Source: Adiantum capillus-veneris
Taxonomy: Eukaryota; Streptophyta; Polypodiopsida; Polypodiales; Pteridaceae
Length of the DNA: 64,000 nt
Reading direction: 5' to 3'
Assembly (NCBI GenBank): GCA_014529385.2
Contig: CM043951.1
Coordinates: 108,132,469-108,196,468, forward strand
Shown: one piece after another, positions 23,757 through 35,752 of the stretch
How the letters are laid out: the number at the start of each line of letters is the position of its first letter
Position numbering within the stretch: the stretch's first letter is position 1
The notes under the pieces: generated by a model
Told to the model about the DNA's origin: nothing
Database searches by the model: none
The model's input: the letters and a program-made list of their open reading frames with translations, nothing else
Position numbers and translations under genes: made by a program

Positions 23757-24650
23757 TTAGTTAAAAGTCCAAAAAGATAAATGCCCTGATAGATCAGGGG
23801 CACTAACACCTGGCACACCCAGTGGGCTATGTTTCTCAAACATTGTGAGAACCCATCCCTTGATCAAAAACTTCAACATCAAGATGATCTTTATCTTCAG
23901 GCTGCTTTGAACTTTCCCCTCCCCTTCTTTTGCAGTTTCCTTACCATCCTTACCAAACCCTGCATCCACTTCAGCTTCAGTTGTTTCGTTTGTAACCATA
24001 GTAGTCTCCTTACTGAGTATATCTTCAACAATAATCAGGACTGTATCTTTACATTTTTGTTTTCCACCTGCACCACTTGCCTCTTCACCTGTAGCTTTAA
24101 CTATAACTGAATCTTCAATAGATTGCATCTGAACTTCAGTTTCAGTTGCTTCTAACATTACAGTATCATTTTGAGTATGCAGTTGTTCAGGTTGATGATG
24201 TTTTTGTTGCTCCTTTTGCTTCTTCAATTCCTCATATTGCTGTTTTAGTTCATCATACTGCTGCTTCAATTCATCATTCTGCTTTTGCACAAACAAATTC
24301 TCCTCCTTTGCTTCTTCCTCTGCGTCAATACTTACTTCCATCTCAGCTGCAACCTCATCCATTGTATGTCCTTCAATGTTCTTACCCAACACTTCCTCAA
24401 CCTATTGTGCTGCTGCTGTGACTGGAGCTGTAGCTTCAATTAACTTCTCTTGAACTTCTTGATCTGCATTATCCATCAGTATCACTTCATATTCAACACC
24501 CTCTAGTTCAAGTTGGTCATAAACTTGTTGTTCCCCCTTATACTTCAGCTGTATAAAATGATCTTTCAGTTCAGTGAACTTCCTTTGCAACAACATATTT
24601 TTTTCCTTAGCCTCTTCTTCAGCAAAGGTCTGGTACGGCCTACTAAACAC
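23757..24650 (-). pseudogene. Coiled-coil protein with an internal duplication, one stop
   Basis: Two minus-strand frames (24402-24650 and 23757-24392) are in phase around a single TAG near 24402, so they were probably one ORF of about 295 codons. It contains two related modules. Each starts AEEEAKE(K/E)N, continues with a heptad-like K/E/L/Q helix (ELKQQYDELKQQYEELKKQK in the second) and ends with V(I/M)L..A..EVQ. A glycine/threonine-rich acidic tail follows. The composition predicts a long coiled coil. The protein is of no family I recognise; a transposon structural protein is possible but unsupported. Confidence 0.4.
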
Positions 24651-24719
24651 ATTAGCAAATTCATGTTCAAGGTCAAGTTCAAGTTCTCTTCAAAAAAATT
24701 GAAGAAAGATTCAAGGTAG

Positions 24720-25783
24720 TATGCCTACATTTGGGAAAACCAGGACACTGGCTTTTAGGAATTTTCTTGAATTATAGTGCTAAGTTGGACCCACTGTCTA
24801 TAATTCCTGTTTAGGTTGGCTAGCGTTAAGCGGTCCCTCTTAGACTATAATTCTGGATACCTGCTCACGGCTATCATAGTCTTTTTGGCTTTGCCGGTTT
24901 AAGGGTTGCAAGTCCACCCTACATTACTAACCTTAACTTTGTATTAACTTTCGGGATCACATACACTATAAATTGACTGCTTGCATGAGAGTTATCCACG
25001 ACCCAGAGAAGCATACAAGGATTTTAGAACAAATTAGGTTTTAGCTAAAGGACCATCCTCCAAAAAAGCCCTGGCCGTTAGAACTAGACATTTTCTGACT
25101 CGACATGCCAAAACCATTGTTAAATTTTACCCTAAGTAATCTCCTATTAACTGACCGTTTTGTCTATTGCAGAACCTTGCTCTTTTTCAAGGCGTGGAAT
25201 TAACTTCAACCTCTCTCTGTGGCCACCTTGTCCTCATATGTATTAGCAGCTTAGATGCTTCTCAACTTATTTATGATTCAAGAAGGGTACTTTAGTGTTT
25301 ATGCAATCATCTACATTGATGAGTGTAACATTTAATGGCCTAGTAACTTGTGTGTAGTGGAAAATAGCATGAACATAGTGAGCATTTCATTAGAATAGAT
25401 TCCTAATGAGCATAACAAGAGTGCTAGAGTGGAGAGAGAACAACAAAAAGTATAACACCTAGTTAGATAGCATGAACAATACTTCAAAAGAGAGAGAAAT
25501 TAAGCTATTGACAACAATTGAGGACTGGATTTACATGGAGCCGGTCCCCCCTCCAAAAGGTTTGTATTATAGGTTTCTCCCATCAAGAGAGACATTTTAC
25601 AATACAATTCTTTGTGTTCCTTCAATACTAGCTAGTGCGATGAAGATGGAAGCTTCAAGCACTAAGCAAAACACTTATAAAACACAACATCAATTCCCTC
25701 ACGGTCTCAGACCCAACCCCTTCGAAGATGGTCAGAGCTAGCGGGGTATGAGAGTAGATTAAGAGGAAGAAGGAGTAGTCTTA
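24720..25783. other. Spacer; one short unassigned plus-strand ORF
   Basis: No coding signal at 24720-25470. An 89-codon plus-strand frame at 25472-25741 (MNNTSKEREIKLLTTIEDWI) has normal composition but no recognisable domain. It may be part of the adjoining LTR element. Confidence 0.35.
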
Positions 25784-26924
25784 CGAGAAAGATGTACATC
25801 TCCTCACATAATCACTCATATTAGCATAGCATAGCTTAGTAATTAGCATGTAGAGGAGATGAGCATGCATTGAAGCTTGGCTCTTGGTTGGATTTGCATC
25901 ACAAAGCGAAGAGTTGTTGGTGTAGGCCTCCCTTCTCACAAGCTTGGAGTAGGTTAATAAGCTTTCCATTAAAGCTTGAGAAGGAGAGAGAGAGCCTTCT
26001 TGCTTCACACATGAGATTGTGTGAGTGTGTGTGTGATAATGACTTGACAAATTCAGCCCCTCTCTCTTGGTCGACCCCTCTTGCATTTTACTCATGCTGA
26101 CACCATTGGACCTCTCCCAGCTTAGCCAATGAAAATTAAGCAGCATCAATGATAGCCTTTTGACATGTGTGCCCCTTTCCTCTTTTGTGGGAGCTTTAGG
26201 TAATTAATTAATGCAACTAAACTCTCATTAGGGACCCCTTTGTCTCGTGGCCAATAGGAATCAGGCAAGCCATTGGGCTGCTGAATGCTCATTGGACCCC
26301 TTGGGAGACTATCCAATAGTCTTATAGAGAGCTTAATTCTTATTGGTTCTTTTATTGAGTGTTTTTAAATTAATTAAACTAGATTTACTCTAGCCTAATT
26401 CTCATTGGTCCACCTCCATGGCCATCCAATAGGATTTGAGTACACCTTGTGGGCATCTGGGCTAGGGAGCTGACATTTGTCCCTCATTCCCTTTTGTGTA
26501 AAGGAAGCTTGTGAGTGTGTGCGTGTGTTTTTCTCTCATCCCCTACTTCCAGGGCTCGCCCCCTCCTATGTAGGAAACTTTGACACTTTTTGTACACACA
26601 CAAAGCATCCAATTTAACTAAGCTTTGACCATTGGACACAACCTTTGAACTTTGGAACCTTAGAATTTTGGAAGTCTTAATGGGCTGAACCTTAGGGTCT
26701 TTAAAGCCCATTGTTGCACATTGCTCTTTTGCAGATGGCCCCCCCTCTTTTGCAGATGCCCCCCCCTTTTGATCCCTATTTTCCCTCCTTTGGAACCCTA
26801 CTGTGGCCAGTCTGCCAGCTTAACCAATGTCCTAGCTTTTTCTCCCCTGGCACTTCCCCATATTAAGTGATCAGTTTAACATGAGAAAATCATTTAGGAG
26901 AAATAGATATTAGTTATTATGATA
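25784..26924 (-). repeat. 3' LTR of the chromovirus
   Basis: Matches 28657-29738 nearly throughout, from ACTCATATTAGCATAGCATAG to TAGATATTAGTTATTATG. The outer terminus is uncertain by tens of bases. Confidence 0.75.
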
Positions 26925-27289
26925 TTACCTCTCTCTTGAAATCATAGTCGTCCTCGACTATGGAATAGAGAAGATAAAGTCTATTCATTAGTCCTTCTTC
27001 TAGCAGATAGAGGATCCCTATCTTACCCTACGAAATCGTTCCAGAATGGATGACTAGTCCATTTGGTGCTTGAGAGCCTAAGCTGCCGCAAGCATGTCTG
27101 CACATTAGTCCTATCAATCTTCCCTAGTAGAGTGACAAGCTCTACTTGGTGTTTGGGAGACGCCGTCTCTGCAAACTTGATCTAAGCATGCATAATACTT
27201 AACATTTGTGCACAATAAAGAAAAAGAGAGTCTCATAAGACAAAAACTTTGTTCATTTTAAACATTTGTACATTTTCTTACTCTAGGGA

Positions 27290-28640
27290 AGCATTGTAAG
27301 CATTGACAAGGTTTAGGTTATCCTTTAATTGTATGCCTTGCATCCATCTAGCATCTTCAAAAGGATAATTCTTAAAATTAATAAGATATCTTCGGATAGT
27401 CTTACCACCTCTTAATACCTTGTCTTCATGTCGGAGAATGGACTCGGGCTGCAACACCTCTTATTGGTCCTCGATCTCCGGTGGGTCTTCAATAGTTGGT
27501 TCTTGAGGTGGCTCTCCTTTGTAAGGCTTTAGTAGGCTCACATGGAAAGCAATGTGTATGAGCCAATGGCAGGGCAACTTGAGTTGATAGGCCATCTCAT
27601 TGATTGGCCTAAGAATCTGGAAGGGACCATAGTACCTTTTTGCTAACTTAGCATAGTACTTTTGGTGTCCCGTAGGATTCTTTCCCGTCGTGTGCCTTAA
27701 TCGAGCCTTGGGAAATTTAAGTAAGACCCAATCATTTTCTTTAAAGGCTTGGGCTCTTTTTTGTGCGTATCAGCAACAACCTTTTGCCTTTGCTGTGCGA
27801 TAGAGATAACATCCTTAATCTTTTGGAAAGATTCTTGTAGGTCTCGGCTATACTCATCTGTAGCGAAGATCTTCCCGTGTACTTTGAGTAGCAGGCGACT
27901 TTTTTTATCTTCCCTCAATTACCTCGAAAGGTGCTTTTCCCGTGGAAGTATGTACATTGTTATTGTAAGCATACTCCACTAAGGGTAAGTACTTCTCCCA
28001 TTGGGAACTTTGATCTACTTCCATTACATAGGCTTTTAGTAGATCAAGGATTGTTAAGTTAGCTATTTCACTTTGGCCATCCGTTTGCGGGTGATAGCCC
28101 GAAGAGAAAATTTAGCCTTGTCCCTAAATTCTCAAAGAGACCCTTCCAAAAATTACTGGTCATTCTAGGATCTCTATCCGACACTATGGACATTGGCAAG
28201 CCATGGTACTTGAAGATTTGTGAAATGAAGAGGGTTGCCATTTTGATGGGCTTTGATAGCTTGTTTACTAAACCTGTCTACTATCGTCCATATTCCTGTA
28301 TTCCCTTGGATAGATTTAGGCAACTCAAAGATAAAATCCATGGATATGCTCTCCCATGGTGAATTAGGGATTGGCAAAGGTTGAAGCAATCCAGGTTGCT
28401 TCCCTCTATCAAAATTCATCTTTTGGCATACCACACATTTAGAAACATACTCTTGTATGTTTGCTTTCATGGTAGGCCAATAGAAATATGTTTCAATCCC
28501 TTTTAGGGTAGACTGAATCCCTCTATGCCCCGCATAAGGAGGAGCATGAGATTCATACATTACATTTTCACGTAGTGAGTTAGTAACGCATAGTCTATTG
28601 CCATAGAGAAGATAACCATCTCGTAAAGTAAATGGTTTCT
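27290..28640 (-). pseudogene. Gypsy integrase with chromodomain (broken)
   Basis: Reading down from 28640, the frame gives an HHCC zinc finger (AGHRGIQSTLKGIETYFYW, then CVVCQK, about 28430-28550). The catalytic core follows: first aspartate in SMDFIFELP, second in VSDRDPRM, glutamate in DGQSEIAN, the last two separated by a frameshift near 28100. A GPY/F-like segment ([10 protein letters not shown]) lies at about 27600-27640. The chromodomain (PESILRHEDKVLRGG, then YLINFKNYPFEDARW) is at about 27330-27455, after an in-frame TAA. Chromodomains of this class can direct integration toward particular chromatin. No RT or RNase H is present. Confidence 0.85.
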
Positions 28641-28656
28641 CTTAATCGGGATCAAT

Positions 28657-29738
28657 AGCATACTCATATTAGCATAGCATAGTTTATAATAAGCATGGTA
28701 GAGGAGATGAGCATGCATTGAAGCTTGGCTCTTGGTTGGATTTTCATCACAAAGCCAAGAGTTGTTGGTGTAGGCCTCCCTTGTCACAAGCTTGGAGTAG
28801 GTGATAACATTTCCATTAAAGCTTGAGAAGGAGAGAGAGAATCATCTTGCTTCACACATGAAATTGTGTGAGTGTGTGTGTGATAATAACTTGACAACTT
28901 CAGCCCCCTCTCTCTCTTGGTCGACCCCTCTTACATTTTACTCATGTTGACACCCAGTGGGCCTCTCCCAGCTTAGCCAATGAAAATTAAGCAGCATAAG
29001 TGATAGACTTCTGACATGTGTCCCCCTTTCCCCTTTTGTGAGAGCTTTAGGTAATTAATTAATGCAACTAAACTCTCATTGGACCCCTTTGTCTCCTGAT
29101 CGGGCAAGCCATTGGGCTGTTGGATGCTCATTGGATCCCTTCGGAGACTGTCCAATAGTCTTCTAGAGAGATTAATTCTTATTGGTTCTTTTATTAAGTG
29201 TTTTTAGATTAATTAAACTAGATTTACTCTAGCCTAATTCTCATTGTTCCACCTCCATGGCCTTCCAATAGGATTTGAGTACACCTTCTGGGCATCTGGG
29301 CTAGGGACTTGACATGCGTCCCTCATTTCCTTTGTGTAAAGGAAGCTTGTGAGTGTGTGTGTGTGTTTCTCTCTCATTCCCTACTTCCAGGGCTCGCCCC
29401 TCCTATGAAGGAACCTTTGAAGACTTTTTGTACACACACAAAGCATCCAATTTAACTAAGCTTTGACCATTGGACACAACCTTTGACTTTTGGAACTTTA
29501 GCATTTTGGAAGTCTTAATGGGTTGAACCTTAGGTCTTTTAAAGCCCATTGTTGCACATTGCTCTTCAAATGGCCCCCCCTTTGGATCCCTATTTTCCCT
29601 CCTTTGGATCCCAACTATGGCCACTCTCCCAGCTTAATCAATATTCTAGCTTTTTCTCCCCTGGCACTTCCCCATATTAAATGATCAGTTTAACATGAGA
29701 AAATCATTTAGGAGAACTAGATATTAGTTATTATGGCA
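28657..29738 (-). repeat. 5' LTR of the chromovirus (inner end probably lost)
   Basis: About 1.08 kb. On the minus strand it begins TGCCATAATAAC, whereas the 3' copy begins TATCATAATAAC, consistent with two G/C-to-A/T changes there. Confidence 0.75.
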
Positions 29739-29816
29739 TTGAGACATTTTGGACCATCACTACAATGGAAGGTTTGTTGATTTCAAAGTTCAAACAAAAG
29801 AAGGAGGGTATGATTG

Positions 29817-30260
29817 CTATTGTGCAACATGTTTATACCCTTGTTGATATCTGAGTACGTTTCCTTTCTTACCTCTCCTCATCAAGTAAGACTCATCAGT
29901 CAATTGAACATGACACCCATGATCTCTAAGCTGCAAGATGGAGATCAAACTCCTACAAGCATCATGAACATACTGTACATCATGGAGCACAAGCATACTC
30001 CGACTGGCAAAGTGCAAATGAATTTCACCCACACCATGAACACCATCCTATCTCAAAGCAGAAAACGTGATAAACCACTCTCTACGAGGAGTAACTATCA
30101 ATCGTGAGACAAATTCCATGCATGTCTAGGTGAACCTACAAAAGTACACCACACTCGTGCTCACACCAACAAAAAATGGAAAATTCCACTTCCTCCAATG
30201 CCTAAAACAGTGTCTCTTCATGTGCCCTGGTCTGCCACAATGCCAACAAACCACATGTCT
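29817..30260 (-). pseudogene. copia gag-protease fragment
   Basis: The minus strand carries a CCHC knuckle, CWHCGRPGHMKRHC (about 30192-30235). Lower down there is a protease-like region with a remnant of the ..REWF block (compare the copia element near 14370), and then an open frame (29817-30032) with the copia pattern YVHDACRSLISILQL. It stops abruptly beside the chromovirus LTR. It differs clearly from the copia element at 11095-16590, so it is a separate family or a much older copy. Confidence 0.6.
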
Positions 30261-30269
30261 GCACGTCTA

Positions 30270-31529
30270 AGATCTGCCTGATACACCAACCTGTGTATCC
30301 ATTGACGAACTATCATTGCAACATGCCATAACTGAGCACAAAATAAGTTTATAAATCAGCCCACACAAAGTGCAAATGCATTGTCTACAAGAGCATAACC
30401 ACTCAAAATCAAGGGTGGATCGTGATGCCTTACGGGAAAACCCTATGCAGCAGGATCGAGGGTGCGCTGCAATGCTCGATGGGATTGAGCAAGGAAAAAA
30501 AAACCCGTATGGCTCAGCCCCACTAGATGCCATGGCATGCCCTTAGCTCATTGTATGCTTTGCTCACCCCCTGGCCCCGTTTCGATGAAAAATTGCTCAA
30601 CGATCCCCCATTGGCATTCAAACTATGACCCTACGATCAGAAGCTCCTTTGGAAGCTCTTCCGACCATTCATGGCCGGAAATAATTCACACTACAACACT
30701 GAAATTAAACAACTTGAAATGCACAATCACAAATAACTCACAATTTTAAACAAACAATTTTACAATTGCAACAAATGAGAGAAGTCGAGTCATTGATATT
30801 ATATGAAAATATTGCAACTCTCAAAAGACTAATAATAAGGGGAGATTCTCATTTTTCAAGAGGCAACCTTCATATCTTAAATCGATGGAAAGGGATAAAT
30901 TAGTGCTCTTTAAAGTGACCCTCCTGGTATGCACCATACATGAAATTCCATTTTGGAATAACGATACTAGTATATCTTTTGAAGCATCCTATAAAGCCAT
31001 TAGGGGAGGGCATTGTATTCTTGTAACTAAATCACTGTACTCCTCCATCATTTCCCTAACCACCGGAGAGAAGGCTGCTTTAGGGAGGATGGGCTCAATG
31101 CCCTTATGGTATTTTTCTAATCTCTTTAAGAGCCACTATTCCTAGCCTCCATCTTCATTTCTTTTGTCTTGTTGTTGTTGGTGGTGGAGATGGATGTCAG
31201 GTCCATTGAGGAGATTCATTTTTGTACTTTTTCCTCCTATCAATGGTTTTTACAATATGTTCAGGATTTGTCACCCCTTGACCTAAGCTTAGGGTGCAAT
31301 GTGATATGATTGATCCAAGATAGAAAAACATTTAGGTTTAAGAGTGTTTTACCTCAATGTCCTTGTCTATTTCTTTGAGAGTTTTTCTTGTAAAGATCGA
31401 TGGCTAGAACAACTCTCCACCCATTGGAATCAGTGGTTTATGTGGATAGAAAGATTTTGGGTACACTGTTACAAAAGCAAGCACAAGATTTTATTTTCAC
31501 CAGGTGCCTGCCATTGTTTGCACCAAATT
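30270..31529. other. Spacer with no supported gene
   Basis: Short frames at 30267-30533, 30537-30749, 30885-31145 and 31344-31568 have no recognisable motif. Confidence 0.4.
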
Positions 31530-32270
31530 CTACTCATTTTCATTGGGAAGGTAGGAGAGATTTGTTGAGAGACCTTGGTCTTCAAAGTCGTGTTGGCACT
31601 CTCTCCTTTCCACTTGGATCCATCCACATAGAAAGTGAGCACCGAGAGCGACTCGTCCTTCTAAGTCCAAGTGTCTTTGCAATGTTGTTGAGATAAAGAA
31701 ATTCACGACCCTCCACCACCATTGCATGCAAACTAAGTAAAATTTTTGGAAGTCGGGGACTTCCTCCAATATTTCATCTCCCTCTATCATTCGATCTTCC
31801 TGCTTGGCGGAGCTGGGGCTCTTGTAAGAGAATGAGTGCCATGGATGCTTCCATCTGACATATTTATTTGCCTCTTCCACAATGGTTACAAGTTCATTTT
31901 TGCTAGCCTTTTCTTTTGATTTTTCTTTGTCAATTCCCTCAAGCACAAGCAAATCCAAAACCATGCCCCAATCTATGAATTGGGTACCTATACACCCTAT
32001 ACCCAAGTCTGTGAGGTCATCCTCATTCTCTGTCTTATACTATCATTCAATGAGACCTTTGATGGACCTCAAAGGACAAAAGCAAACGTTCTTGTCGTCC
32101 ACGTGGAGGAGTTTGAGAAAATCTACTGGCAACCACACCGTGTCAGGCCCCTCATATATTATCGCATATTGGCCATGTGCTTCTCCATGTAGTCAAGAAA
32201 GTTTTGGAAGGCCTTTGCATGCAAGTTGGTTGATAGCGTCCATGTTGATAGAGCCCTCAAACATAATCCC
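31530..32270 (-). pseudogene. Unidentified coding remnant
   Basis: A minus-strand frame from about 32270 to 31530 contains blocks with natural composition: HAKAFQNFLDYMEKHMANMR, then IYEGPDTVWLPVDFLKLLHV, then KNELVTIVEEANKYVRW. Stops and a frameshift separate them. No family recognised; a retroelement or captured-gene origin are both possible. Confidence 0.3.
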
Positions 32271-32984
32271 AAACCGACCCATATGAGCTTTATAACTTAT
32301 CAAGATTTAGAGATTCAAATTTTCTTCTTTGTGTTTCAATTTTGGGATTCAAAACTCTCCTTGTTTTGGGGATTTTATGTGAGTTGTTTTCTCCAATTTG
32401 ATTGGATTGCATGCCATAGATTTAAGGGATTTTTAATTTTTTTGTTTGCAATTCCTTAATAGATCATGCAAAGCAGCTAATTCATGAAGACAATTACCAT
32501 AATTACCTTTTTTGATTTTGAAGCGTTATTGAGATATATTTTCATAATCTTTGCTCCAATTCTATGTTTCTTTAATCAAAACTTGCATTAGCAATTTTAA
32601 ATTTACCTCGGCCTTTGTTATGCTAACGTCACAGTTGTTGATCGTGGTTGCATGTCTATAAAGATAGTAATTGTCAACCAAAACTTTCACTCTGAGACCA
32701 CTATTACTAAAACAAAGGATTGTGCTGAAAGGGCTTGCTTGAGCACAAAATAATGCCCTCTTCCCAACAACCCATGTGCATGAAGGAGCTCATGAGTATT
32801 AGGGAGATAATAAGAGATGAGAGAGAGATAAAGAGTGAAGCAAATACATAAACATAGACATGTACACAAACCCATTATTGTCTTCCCAAAGGAGAAGTAC
32901 ACAAACTAGCACGTAGGAGACAAGGTGTAAGGGGAGACAAACTTTGCAAAAGTTTCCAAGGTCCTAAAAGTCAGCCGTTGCACC
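32271..32984. other. Spacer, AT-rich, no gene seen
   Basis: Open frames are short and unassigned. This is where a 5' exon and the left end of the transposase-like unit might lie, but I could not identify terminal inverted repeats. Confidence 0.4.
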
Positions 32985-33221
32985 TTGTTCAAGGCAAAAT
33001 CACGACGGGAGAAGCCTGGCGTCGATGCTCCATTATTTTCCTTGGCTGCATGTCACAAGCAACACCATCATAGCCCTATCAGATATGAAATCAAAGAAGT
33101 GGTCTACACCTTTTGGAGAGAGGAGACTCATGTTTCACCCAACAAGAAGGATGTTTGTCGAAAGTGAGTGGGGAGGAAAAGCTACATAAAACACCCTGTG
33201 CACCTCCTAGACAAGCCTCAG
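32985..33221 (+). pseudogene. Transposase-like gene, upstream exon
   Basis: The frame reads KSRREKPGVDAPLFSLAACH, then VVYTFWREETHVSPNKKDVC, then HPVHLLDKPQ, and ends exactly at a splice donor (CAG|GTGATC at 33221/33222). A TGA at 33166-33168 interrupts it; CGA would fit the context. From memory, the order FW...(S/R).SPNKKDV.R followed by H.....L.. and then A/E-x-F..F....P across the intron recurs in a family of transposase-like genes in algae, mosses and animals. I cannot name its superfamily with confidence. The first exon or exons upstream were not found. Confidence 0.6.
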
Positions 33222-34763
33222 GTGATCAATCAAATACTTGTGCCATAACTTATTGCATTCTATATATTGCATGTATAATAATTGTTATCATGCTCAGTAT
33301 GCTCAGTAGCATTCTGAGTATGATGTTTGATACAAGGTTTATGCCAGTTAGCATTATTACTATGTTGGGTATGTTTTTTAGCTTTATGGCATGCTAGTTA
33401 GCATGCCTGGTGATCTTACAGAATTTACTGGTTAGCACAATATTCACAGTTTAGCTTTATGAGTATGCTAGTTAGCATACCTGGTGATCTTACAGAGTCT
33501 ACTAGTTAGCACAATATTCAAGGTAGATTTGTGAATATTCTAGTTAACATACCTAGTGATCTTATAGAGTATGCTAGTTAGCACAATATTCAGGGTTTAG
33601 CATTATTGGTATGCTAGTTAGCATGCCTAATGATCTTGTAGAGTATGATGGTTAACACAATATTCATGGTTTAGCATTACATGAGCATGCTAATTAGCAT
33701 GCCTAGTGATCTTACAGAGTATGCTGGTTAACACAAAATTCAGGATTTAGCATTATGAGTATGCTAGTTAGCATGGCTAGTGATCCTATAGAGTATGCTG
33801 GCTAGCACAATATTCAGGGTTTAGCATTATGTGTATGCTAGTTAACATGCCTTGTGATCTTACAGAGTATGCTGGTTAGCACAATATTCAAGGGCTTAGC
33901 ATTATGAGTATGCTAGTTAGCATGCCTAGTGATTTTATAGAGTATGCTGGTTAGCATAATATTTAGGGATTAGCATTATGTGTATGCTAGTTAGCATACC
34001 TAGTGATCTTACAGTGTATGCTGGTTAGCATAATATGTATGCTACTTTAACACCCTTTATGGTGTACCTAGTATGAAAACTAGCATGCTCAAAATGTTGT
34101 TGCAGGTAATGTTGTTGCAAGATGGTCAAGATGGTTAGCACAATATATGCTAGTTAGCATACCTAGAATACTAATCGTCATACTGGGTATGCTCAACTGC
34201 ATAACTGGTATGCTAATTAGCACACCTGTTACTCATGTGTTAGCATTTAGGGTATGCTGGACAGAATCCAATCCATGCTAGTTAGCACAGCCAAAACACT
34301 ATCCATGCTAGTTAGAATACCTCATATGCCAAACTACACACTAATCACTCTTGTTAGCACAGCTAGTATGCTAATAGCATTCATGGTATGTAAAGAGCTC
34401 CTACCACGTTTGTTGTGTAAGGAAAATTAGAGCTGTGTTTTTGCTAGCTAGCATACACAATATGCTACGTATCATCCAAGTCTTTGACAATGCCCATAAT
34501 GAAGTGTTGAGTACGGCTTTGGTCCCTCTTGTATGAGTTGCAAGGCCTCTAAGATGGAAGATCTCCTACCACGTTTGTTGTGTAATGAAAACCAAAATTG
34601 TGTTTATGCTAACTAGCACAGATTACTAACTAGCATAAAGAGATTACTAACTAGCATCCTGCTGTATTTATGAACATGCTGGATGTATTAGGTAGCCTTC
34701 TGTATATTCCTATTTTGATTCATTCATCATACTAAACATGCTGATCAATTATGGTTATTGCAG
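33222..34763 (+). repeat. Intron filled with palindromic-word repeats, including a 74-bp tandem array
   Basis: A GT-AG intron (donor GTGATC, acceptor TTATTGCAG) joins the exons in phase 0. From about 33391 to 34045 it is a tandem array of about nine units of 72-76 bp. Each unit has ATGCTAGTTAGCAT, CCTAGTGATCTTACAGAG, TATGCTGGTTAGCACAATAT and TCAGGGTTTAGCATTATG blocks. The rest holds scattered single words. A roughly 190-bp segment (about 34470-34650, with CAAGTCTTTGACA and CTTGTATGAGTTGCAAGGCC) recurs three times downstream of the gene at 48240-48780. Confidence 0.85.
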
Positions 34764-35752
34764 GCTGAGCTCTTTCACCGATTCAAAGAAAAACATCCAC
34801 ATTGCAAGATTGGCATGAGAATGTTTGAGATGTTAAAGCCATTCTTCTGCTGGTGGTTGAAAGATAGATACACGTGCTGCTGTGAATACCATGTTCAAAT
34901 GCCCTTTTTAAAGGATGCACTGAACCACATGCGCTCTCAAAATTTTGGGATGCATGATACAGGTTGCAACTGTGTATGCAATATCTATGCTAGAGGCGAT
35001 AACATTGGTAGGGGTTGCTTGGCTTCACGTCACATGTTCAAAGGGAGTGCCTGATGGGAGCCTGTAAGACATGTGGAGTGAGGAAGTTAGAATTATGTTG
35101 CTTGGAGACAACAAAGCCATGTAAGAGTATTGTTGTCAAAGTATTTGCTTATGTAGAAGTGAAAGACAAGAATGGAAAGAGTAAATTAAGAAAATATCTT
35201 CTCCATAAAGAAATGCAGTGCTGGAAGTTTTTTCAACTCGTGAAGACCAAGCTGAAGATCTTCATCACTCACAATTATGTAGCTCAATGGCAAGGACAAC
35301 AATTCAAAGATTGTCTACTTCGGTTTCTGGATGATGTTGTTGTCTTAGTTGTTGATTTTGCCGAGAATTATGCCTTCAAGGAGAAAAATGAGTTCAATGG
35401 ATGCATTGGTACTCTAGTCAGGAAACCATTTTTGTACACATTACGTCCTACCGCAAGGCAGGGGAGTTAGTCAAAATAATCCATTCTTAATATCAGTTGA
35501 CAAGGTGCATGACACATTGTTTGTGCAACATTGCTTCATGTGGCATTGTGACTGGTTATATCAGGAGGGTGTCACTTCTTAACAACATTGGGTGTGGTCT
35601 GATGGTGCAGCCTCGCAGTTCAAGGCAACCATGCCTTTCTACTTTGTTGCAAGATATGGTGGACTTGCAGAGATGAGGATGAGTTGGTTCTTCTTTGGAT
35701 CAGGGCACGACAAGGGCGAGCATGATGGTGCGGGAGTGGTTGTGAAAAGAAC
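34764..35752 (+). pseudogene. Transposase-like gene, main exon up to the insertion
   Basis: After the splice the frame reads AELFHRFKEKHPHCKIGMRM, then MLKPFFCWWLKDR and the cysteine cluster YTCCCEYHVQM. A frameshift near 35015 moves to CLMGACKTCGVRKLELC. The presumed catalytic blocks are VVDFAENYAFKEKNEF (about 35350-35400) and, after another frame change and a TAA at 35580-35582, VWSDGAASQFKATMPFYFV and FFGSGHDKGEHDGAGVVVKR. Aspartates in DFAENY and SDGAAS plus the H..G...DG block resemble a DDE-type nuclease core, which cuts and joins transposon ends. The exon is cut in the codon after KR by element B. At least three lesions make it a pseudogene. Confidence 0.6.

Larger units (their letters stand above)
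25784..29738 (-). mobile_element. Ty3/gypsy chromovirus, internally deleted
   Basis: Two direct repeats of about 1.1 kb (25784-26924 and about 28657-29738) flank 1.7 kb of minus-strand pol that contains only integrase and a chromodomain. Integrase with a C-terminal chromodomain defines the chromovirus branch of gypsy elements. The tract AAGAGAGAGG (minus) just above 26924 is a plausible polypurine tract. Pol sequence abuts the 5' repeat at about 28640 with no primer site, gag, protease or RT between, so a large deletion has removed them and probably the inner end of that LTR. A target duplication could not be confirmed. Confidence 0.75.

Noticed and set aside
33391-34045. CRISPR-like regular repeat array
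   Set aside because: Units are tandem without unique spacers, diverge along their length and lie inside a plant-type spliced intron next to a transposase-like gene.
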